Positions 38,671 through 43,974 of a stretch of DNA of 43,974 nucleotides are shown here, in pieces; positions within the stretch are counted from its first letter, which is position 1, and the number at the start of each line of letters is the position of its first letter. The translations under genes were made by a program, and so were the position numbers. The DNA lies in contig NZ_NJPP01000003.1 of assembly GCF_002778015.1 (NCBI RefSeq), positions 56,764 through 100,737 of the forward strand. The letters are read 5' to 3'. This DNA comes from Bartonella tribocorum. Lineage in GTDB: Bacteria; Pseudomonadota; Alphaproteobacteria; Rhizobiales; Rhizobiaceae. The notes under the pieces are model-generated. The model saw nothing but the letters and a program-made list of their open reading frames with translations, searched no databases and was not told where the DNA came from.

Positions 38671-39491
38671 AAAAACATTTTAATTGAATAAGACGATAGA
38701 CAAAAGACCTAATATATTTTTAATCTTTTTATTGTCGTATAGTTCATTTGTAAGAAAGTTTCTAGTGCCAATAGGCAACAATATCTTTTTATGGAATAAG
38801 AGGAGACGTTGATTGGATCTTTATTTATTTTTGCTGTTAATGAATTGATTTATAATGATAATTTATTGTTTCCGTGTTTAACAAAACTCTTAAACACTAA
38901 ATCATTGGATATTATAAGATTTTTTCATTTTAAACTCATCAATAAAAACCATTTTCTTACATATCATAAGCAGAGTTGGTGTGTGGATAAAATTATTTAA
39001 GAAAGGATCATGTAACTACAAGAGATATTCAACATGGGAAGCTAGAAGTATGATGCTACCGACTTGTTGTTTTACAAGCATAAAGATGGGGCTACACAAT
39101 AGATTTTATATACGTCATGGCGATTTTCATTATATTATTCACGGACACCATCGTGAAAGGGGGGATAGCGTTTGAGAGGTATTTTAAATACATACATGAA
39201 TGTACAACATAAATATATTTTTGTTTTTGTCGTTCTTTTCTTCTTAAGAGGTACGATTTCATTTTTGCTCTCATTAAAGAATATATTTTATCAATTTTTA
39301 TAAAAACTTTAGCTTTATGAGAGCAGAGATGAAAGAAATAGTATTATTTTGATACTCTTCCATTGCAAATCATTATGAACTGAAAAGCCAATTGAGAGAG
39401 CTCTTTTGATAGTTTTATGAAAGAGCTGATTTTATATTGGCAAGTCTTAGGATTGATTGCATGCTCCATTAAACAAAGAAACAACAACATT
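38671..39491. other. 820-bp gap with a repeat copy
   Basis: The gap lies between yeiH-like and tsaB, both on the minus strand. It is AT-rich and holds copy D of the dispersed repeat (about 38840-39185). Three open frames of 60-64 codons are present; none has a domain or a convincing ribosome binding site. The parts at 38671-38835 and 39190-39491 show nothing recognisable; the first must carry the tsaB promoter and the second receives the 3' end of the yeiH-like transcript. Confidence 0.65.
38840..39185 (+). repeat. Dispersed repeat, copy D
   Basis: TTGATTTATAATGATA (38845-38860) is shared exactly with copy B, TCATTTTAAACTCATC (38925-38940) with the core of all copies, and TGTGGATAAAATTATTTAAG with copy A (CGTGGATAAAATGATTTAAG). 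The block near 39061-39110 (ACAAGCATAAAGATGGGG, AGATTTTATATAC) aligns with copies A and B, with small indels. GGGGATAGCG occurs here at 39161-39170 and also in copy C. Confidence 0.65.
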
Positions 39492-40520
39492 TTAAAATGA
39501 AATATGATTTAAATCATTCAATTGTATCATGATAAGGCTACAAATACCGAGAATAATTATGGAACAGGTTGAAGCCAAGATAACGCGCCGTCCTGCTTTT
39601 TTTAATGAGCGGATATCGACGCTTAGTCCTAATGCGGCCATTGAAATGACTGTGAACAATTGAGCAATCAATTTGATAGGATTAAGAGTTGTGTCAGGAA
39701 TAAGCTTACTCGAGCGCATTAACATCATCATAATAAAACCAATAATAAACCATGGAACAAGAGTATGTAAACGAAAGCGTGTTTCTGCTGAGCGGCGATA
39801 GATGATTGAGAGAGCAAAAATAACAGGGCCTAACATGAGAACGCGTACCAATTTAACAACAGTTGCAATTTGAACACTGGCAAAAGAAACAGATGCGGTT
39901 GCTGCTAAAACTTGTGGTACAGCATAAACAACCATACCGGCAAGCACACCATATTGGTTAAATGATAAATTCAGAAATGGATGTGCAAAAGGAAGGAGTA
40001 AAATGATAACAACTCCTAAAAGAGCAGTAAAAGCAATTGATGCAGCAATCTCTTCGTGTTTTGCTTTAATGACGGGTGCAACGGCAATGATAGCGGAGTT
40101 CCCACAAATAGCATTTCCGCATGCAACGAGCATAGCTAAATGCGTAGAAAGCCCAAAAATTCGACCGATAATAAAGCTGAGAATAATTGCTACAAATATA
40201 ACAAATACAATGCTTGCAAGTAAACTCCAACCAGCGGAAAGAACAGCATGAATACGAATGCTTGCTCCTAGAAGAACAATAGCAATTTCGAGAAGTGTTT
40301 TGGCACAAAAGGTGATACCTTTTTGAAAGTATGTTGGCAAAGTAAAACAACTGCGGGTAATAGAACCTAAGAGAATTGCCAAAACAAGACTTTCAAGCCA
40401 TGCTTGCCCAAAAAGCTGCTTTTCTACTACTTCTAAACCATATGCTAAAGCTGATATGAGTAAACATGCTAAAATACCAGGGCCAAAGTTGTGTAAAAGT
40501 GAGAGATTTTTCTTTAGCAT
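39492..40520 (-). CDS. YeiH/UPF0324-family membrane protein
   Basis: The 342-residue protein is almost wholly hydrophobic, with about ten predicted membrane helices (GILACLLISALAYGL, LESLVLAILLGSI, LLEIAIVLLGASI and so on) and short charged loops. LLEIAIVLLGASI and the later CGNAICGNSAIIAVAPVI are hallmarks of the YeiH family, sometimes annotated as a putative sulfate exporter. No substrate is established. The ATG at 40520 opens with MLKKNLSLLHN. The gene stands apart from recR upstream by about 50 bp and from tsaB downstream by 820 bp. Confidence 0.92.
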   Translation of the reverse strand: MLKKNLSLLHNFGPGILACLLISALAYGLEVVEKQLFGQAWLESLVLAILLGSITRSCFTLPTYFQKGITFCAKTLLEIAIVLLGASIRIHAVLSAGWSLLASIVFVIFVAIILSFIIGRIFGLSTHLAMLVACGNAICGNSAIIAVAPVIKAKHEEIAASIAFTALLGVVIILLLPFAHPFLNLSFNQYGVLAGMVVYAVPQVLAATASVSFASVQIATVVKLVRVLMLGPVIFALSIIYRRSAETRFRLHTLVPWFIIGFIMMMLMRSSKLIPDTTLNPIKLIAQLFTVISMAALGLSVDIRSLKKAGRRVILASTCSIIILGICSLIMIQLNDLNHISF

Positions 40521-40569
40521 TTAAATATTTCCTCGTCATTAAAGAGCTAAAGGCTAAGAGGAAAAAGTT

Positions 40570-41175
40570 TTAAAGATTTGTTCGTGCTTGTACGGCTGCT
40601 GCTAAAGTTCCATCATCAAGATAATCGAGCTCGCCTCCTACAGGAACACCATGAGCAAGTCTCGTAATTTTAACTGAAAAATTAGAAAGTTGATCGGTGA
40701 TGTAGTGGGCAGTTGTTTGTCCTTCGACAGTCGCATTAACAGCAAGAATAATCTCCGTAATTGGATTTTGTACAACGCGTTGTATTAAGGAAGCTATGTT
40801 GAGTTCGTCAGGACCTATTCCATCTAAGGGAGAAAGTCGTCCACCCAATACATGATAACGTGCGGCTAAAGTTTTTGCGCGCTCAAGAGCCCATAGATCA
40901 GCAATATCTTCAACAACAATGATTGTTGTATCATCACGTCGCGAATCTGTACAAATTGAACAAGGATCAACAGTATCGACATTTCCACAAACAGAACAAA
41001 TGCCGACTTTTTCTATAGCTACTTGTATTGCTGCTCCTAAAGGCTCCAGCAATGTTTCCTTTTTTTTAATAAGATGAAGTGCCGCACGACGCGCTGAACG
41101 CGGACCAAGACCTGGCAACCGTGCTAAGATTTGAATGAGACGTTCAATCTCAGGTCCTGCAATGTATTTAGACAT
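40570..41175 (-). CDS. recR: Recombination mediator protein RecR
   Basis: RecR works with RecO and RecF to load RecA on gapped [22 protein letters not shown] is the N-terminal helix-hairpin-helix. C60, C63, C72 and C75 form the zinc finger (ICSVCGN, PCSIC). A Toprim domain follows ([15 protein letters not shown]), and the end has [20 protein letters not shown]. The frame extends to 41208, but the ATG at 41175 ([13 protein letters not shown]) gives the canonical 201 residues. It lies just behind ybaB and dnaX, the usual arrangement. Confidence 0.97.
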   Translation of the reverse strand: MSKYIAGPEIERLIQILARLPGLGPRSARRAALHLIKKKETLLEPLGAAIQVAIEKVGICSVCGNVDTVDPCSICTDSRRDDTTIIVVEDIADLWALERAKTLAARYHVLGGRLSPLDGIGPDELNIASLIQRVVQNPITEIILAVNATVEGQTTAHYITDQLSNFSVKITRLAHGVPVGGELDYLDDGTLAAAVQARTNL

Positions 41176-41207
41176 ATATTTTGCACCATGGGGAACCCCC
41201 CGTTTCA

Positions 41208-41531
41208 TTAAAATGGCAACTTGAAATTTGATGGAAGGGGTAGACCTGCTGTTATACTTTTGGTTTTCTCTTCTATTGCGATTTCGATTTTTGTTCTTGC
41301 TTCATTATAAGCTGTTATAATAAGATCCTCAAGAATTTCAGCTTCCTCAGGCTTGAGTAGTGAGGGATCAATTTGAATTGCTGTTATAATATTTCTGCCA
41401 TTTAAAGTGATATTGACAAGATCACCCCCTGCAGCGCCGGTATCTTGCAGATTAGCCACTTCTACCTGAATTTTCTGCATTTTCTCTTGCATTTCTTTGG
41501 CTTTTTTCATCATGCTCATCATTTCACGCAT
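41208..41531 (-). CDS. YbaB/EbfC nucleoid-associated protein
   Basis: YbaB/EbfC proteins are small DNA-binding dimers. The 107-residue sequence shows the typical helix-rich N-terminus ([20 protein letters not shown]), the [12 protein letters not shown] core strand, and an amphipathic C-terminal helix ([20 protein letters not shown]). The start is 8 bp after the dnaX stop, and the stop lies 32 bp before the recR start, so dnaX-ybaB-recR form one transcript. Its regulatory role in this organism is unknown. Confidence 0.95.
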   Translation of the reverse strand: MREMMSMMKKAKEMQEKMQKIQVEVANLQDTGAAGGDLVNITLNGRNIITAIQIDPSLLKPEEAEILEDLIITAYNEARTKIEIAIEEKTKSITAGLPLPSNFKLPF

Positions 41532-41539
41532 AGGTATCC

Positions 41540-43477
41540 TTATTCATCATTGCTATCATTTTTATTTATAAAGAGATTAGTATTTTTAAAGGTATCGGGG
41601 GGTAAATCAAGACCATTTTCTTCTCTATTAAGTCGAATATCGACAATTTTTGCTTCTGGGAAATGGTTGAGGATTTTTGCGATATCAGGATCTGTTTCAG
41701 CATGGGAAAAAAGAGTCTTTTGAATCGCTACACTTTCTTCTTGTAAGGTTGGACCGCCTCCTTCATTAACAAAAGTTATCACATAGCGTTTTTTAGCCCA
41801 TTGAGAGATTTTTTTTTCGATATCGTGAGCAAGAAATTGTGGGGTATTTTCGGAAAGTCTTAAAGTAATATGTTCAGTTTCAAAAGAAACAGGATGAACA
41901 AATTCTTTAACAAGGAGCTTGAAAGGCACGTCATTATGCTGTTCGGCTAATTTAACAATATCGTGCAAAGAATTAATTACGAGAGTTTTAGGTTCACTAA
42001 TCTCTTCGACTGGTTGCGTGACACAAGGTGATAAATTTGTAATATTTTCAGAACAATCAGTAGATTGAGAAGTTTCAAGAGTTTCCGTTACTTCTTGAGC
42101 TTTGGCATTATCATGTGTTTGACTTTTCACAAAATTCTCTGGTTTTAAGGAGCGGTCTAATTGGTCTTGCAAGGATATTTTAAGGTCTGATTGATTTGGT
42201 AATGTACTTGAAACGCTTGAGGAATCATGGACATCAATAGTTGTTTTTTGTGTTATATTATTGGTATCTCTAGCGTCATGAGAAGAGTTTGCAACGAACG
42301 TGAGAGGTTTTTTTTCTTGCGTAAGTTTTTTTAAAGCTTCATCAAGAGTTGGGAGATCAGCTGTGTGTGCAAGACGAATTAAAAGCATTTCAGTTGCTTG
42401 CAGTGGACGTGCAGTTTGGTTAACTTCTTGTAAACCTTTGAGCAACATTTGCCAATTTCGGGATAAAACAGGAACGGAAAGTTTTTTTGAAAAGTCTAAA
42501 CTTCTTAAACGTTGTTCTTCAGTGAGTGAAAAATCTTCCACTATTTCTGGTGTAAAACGTAAACGTGTGACCAGATGATTAAAATCGGCTAATTCTGTTA
42601 ATATAGTAAGGGGATCAGCGCCTGCATCATATTGACTGCGTAATTCATGTAATGCATGGACAACATCGCCCTTCATGATAAATTCAAAGAGATCAATAAT
42701 ACGTGCTTGATCCGCCAATCCTAACATTGGACGCACTGCGTCGGCATTGACATTGCCATTGCTATGGGCAATCGCTTGATCAAAAATAGATAATGCATCA
42801 CGTGCAGAGCCTTCTGCAGCACGAGCAATCATAGAGAGAGCTTGATCTTCTACTTCGACCTTTTCATATTTCGCAATTTGGCGTAAATGCGCACTCAAAG
42901 TTTTTGATTCAATCCGTCGCAAATCAAAACGTTGGCAACGCGAAAGAATTGTAATGGGAACTTTGCGAATTTCTGTTGTAGCAAAAATAAATTTTACATG
43001 GGATGGTGGTTCTTCAAGAGTTTTCAACAAACCATTAAAGGCTTGCGTTGAGAGCATATGGACTTCATCAATAATATAAACCTTATAGCGCGCGGAAACA
43101 GGACGATAGCGTATTTGTTCAATAATTTCACGAATATCGTCAATGCCTGTATGAGAAGCGGCATCCATTTCTATAACATCAATATGGCATCCTTCGATAA
43201 TTTGTGTGCAATGTTCGCCAAGAGAGTCCAATACAGTTGTTGGTTGATCAATATCTTTTGTTTTATAATTGAGTGCACGCGCCAAAATACGCGCTGTTGT
43301 GGTTTTACCTACACCACGAATCCCTGTTAACATCCACGCTTGTGCGATACGACCTTTTTCAAAGGCGTTGGTGAGAGTACGCACCATAGCTTCCTGACCA
43401 ATGAGGTCAGAAAAGTTTTGAGGTCGATATTTACGAGCAAGAACACGATAGGCTGTTTCTACCGGTACATTTTCCAT
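41540..43477 (-). CDS. dnaX: DNA polymerase III subunit gamma/tau
   Basis: DnaX is the clamp-loader ATPase that loads the sliding clamp and links polymerases at the fork. VLARKYRPQNFSDLIGQ opens the protein, GIRGVGKT (52-59) is Walker A, and IIDEVHMLS and SRCQRFDLRR are AAA+ motifs. The ATP-binding and collar domains end near residue 370; the rest (about 385-645) is the variable tau region with a C-terminal DnaE-binding part. A TTG at 43489 lies in frame, but the ATG at 43477 (MENVPVETAY, 645 residues) has GGAAA seven bases before it. Only two cysteines (C90, C97) remain where many bacteria have a zinc site. A7 and A8 runs occur at codons 382-390. Confidence 0.97.
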   Translation of the reverse strand: MENVPVETAYRVLARKYRPQNFSDLIGQEAMVRTLTNAFEKGRIAQAWMLTGIRGVGKTTTARILARALNYKTKDIDQPTTVLDSLGEHCTQIIEGCHIDVIEMDAASHTGIDDIREIIEQIRYRPVSARYKVYIIDEVHMLSTQAFNGLLKTLEEPPSHVKFIFATTEIRKVPITILSRCQRFDLRRIESKTLSAHLRQIAKYEKVEVEDQALSMIARAAEGSARDALSIFDQAIAHSNGNVNADAVRPMLGLADQARIIDLFEFIMKGDVVHALHELRSQYDAGADPLTILTELADFNHLVTRLRFTPEIVEDFSLTEEQRLRSLDFSKKLSVPVLSRNWQMLLKGLQEVNQTARPLQATEMLLIRLAHTADLPTLDEALKKLTQEKKPLTFVANSSHDARDTNNITQKTTIDVHDSSSVSSTLPNQSDLKISLQDQLDRSLKPENFVKSQTHDNAKAQEVTETLETSQSTDCSENITNLSPCVTQPVEEISEPKTLVINSLHDIVKLAEQHNDVPFKLLVKEFVHPVSFETEHITLRLSENTPQFLAHDIEKKISQWAKKRYVITFVNEGGGPTLQEESVAIQKTLFSHAETDPDIAKILNHFPEAKIVDIRLNREENGLDLPPDTFKNTNLFINKNDSNDE

Positions 43478-43701
43478 GAATGTTTCCAACTTCGAAGTTC
43501 TTTATGCGCATATTTTGATCATACACAAAGCATAGGTCAATACTGTACTCTCATATAAAAGGATTTTTTCTCAATCAAATTATTTTTACGGGATCATTTG
43601 CTAAAAAAACCAAATCCCTTGACTTGCTGCATACAAATGCTGTTCTGAAGATTAAATACCTTGCTAAGACCTAGCATAAAAATAATCTCTTCAGCAAGAT
43701 A

Positions 43702-43797
43702 GGAGGCTGGTACGATGACCCGTACTAAAAACCCGTTAGGGCTGCTTCTTTCCAGACCTGACCCAGTTGGCGAGCAGTTCGTCCACCACCAGCCTCC
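43702..43797 (-). ncRNA. ffs: Signal recognition particle RNA, small bacterial type (4.5S)
   Basis: On the minus strand the RNA begins GGAGGCTGGTGG and ends GTACCAGCCTCC, so the ends pair. The apical domain contains GGTCAGGTCTGGAAAGAAGC with the GGAA tetraloop. Relative to the common form the inner closing pair is U-A where C-G is usual, a change on both sides that keeps the pairing. This RNA binds Ffh and targets membrane proteins to FtsY and the translocon. It lies about 225 bp upstream of dnaX, a common place in alphaproteobacteria. Ends are approximate to a few bases. Confidence 0.95.
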
Positions 43798-43974
43798 CAA
43801 GTTCATATTGTCGATTTGGAACGAAAAATCAAGCTCAGAAATGAAAAATATCATAAGAATGAGAAAGAATTTTTCTTTTACGTTTAATTTATTAAGATAT
43901 AAACAACAAAGAGATTGAGGATTTATTCGTTTTTATGGCGGTCGCTATTCATATTTATTTTGTTTAAAATATTT
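43798..43974. other. Right edge, no gene recognised
   Basis: This stretch should contain the SRP RNA promoter. On the minus strand TTGATT, 17 bases and AATATG could serve as -35 and -10, a weak match. A 67-codon plus-strand frame from 43715 crosses the SRP RNA and ends at about 43918; it is antisense to the RNA gene and not credible as a protein. Confidence 0.45.

Noticed and set aside
43594-43854. 86-codon minus-strand frame at the SRP RNA
   Set aside because: It runs through the SRP RNA on the same strand; the RNA identity is clear and explains the conservation.
1-43974. CRISPR arrays, tRNA or rRNA genes, intact insertion sequences, prophage
   Set aside because: No regular repeat-spacer pattern, no cloverleaf or rRNA sequence, and no transposase or phage structural gene was found on either strand.

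Overview
The window is an AT-rich stretch of chromosome from an alphaproteobacterium of the order Rhizobiales, most probably a Bartonella species. The reasons are the rhizobial order of the housekeeping blocks (tsaB-rimI, miaB-phoH-ybeY-corC-lnt-XRE-metK-trmB, rimP-nusA-ylxR-infB-rbfA-truB, rpsO-pnp, and SRP RNA-dnaX-ybaB-recR), the low GC, and long non-coding gaps holding decayed repeats, as expected of a host-restricted, reduced genome. The species cannot be fixed from this sequence alone. No tRNA, rRNA, CRISPR array, intact insertion sequence or complete prophage was seen.

Layout from left to right. 1-2917: start of a Fur-family regulator and secA, both on the minus strand. 3340-6192: a secreted parvulin, argJ and a MutT-type Nudix gene on the plus strand. 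6193-7891: a 1.7 kb gap with repeats and hairpins. 7892-12405: an NlpC/P60 hydrolase, a leucyl aminopeptidase, pantothenate kinase and asparaginase, all minus. 12606-14498: hslVU on the plus strand, convergent with an RsmC-like methyltransferase. 15587-18313: pnp and rpsO, minus, with a structured rpsO leader. 18623-20251: an MFS exporter with an extra C-terminal domain, plus strand, then a 1.6 kb gap with two copies of a dispersed repeat. 21835-38670: a nearly unbroken minus-strand run of translation, RNA modification and envelope genes, truB to tsaB. 38671-39491: a gap with another repeat copy. 39492-43974: a YeiH-type membrane protein, recR, ybaB, dnaX and the SRP RNA.

Most genes serve central information processing: ribosome maturation (RimP, RbfA, YbeY, RimI), tRNA and rRNA modification (TruB, TrmB, MiaB, TsaB, RsmC-like), translation and transcription factors (IF2, NusA, S15), RNA decay (PNPase), protein export (SecA, SRP RNA), proteolysis (HslUV, aminopeptidase), and replication and repair (DnaX, YbaB, RecR). 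Many starts were moved downstream of the longest open frame, to a start codon that matches family length or has a better ribosome binding site; these choices are noted per gene.

The least explained material lies in the three large gaps. Four diverged copies of one unit of about 250-350 bp, all in the same orientation, occur near 6.3, 20.4, 21.5 and 38.9 kb. A compact element near 7.4-7.5 kb combines three hairpins, a 15-bp direct repeat and a 35-codon reading frame. No complete new gene system was found; the repeat family is the best candidate for something undescribed.
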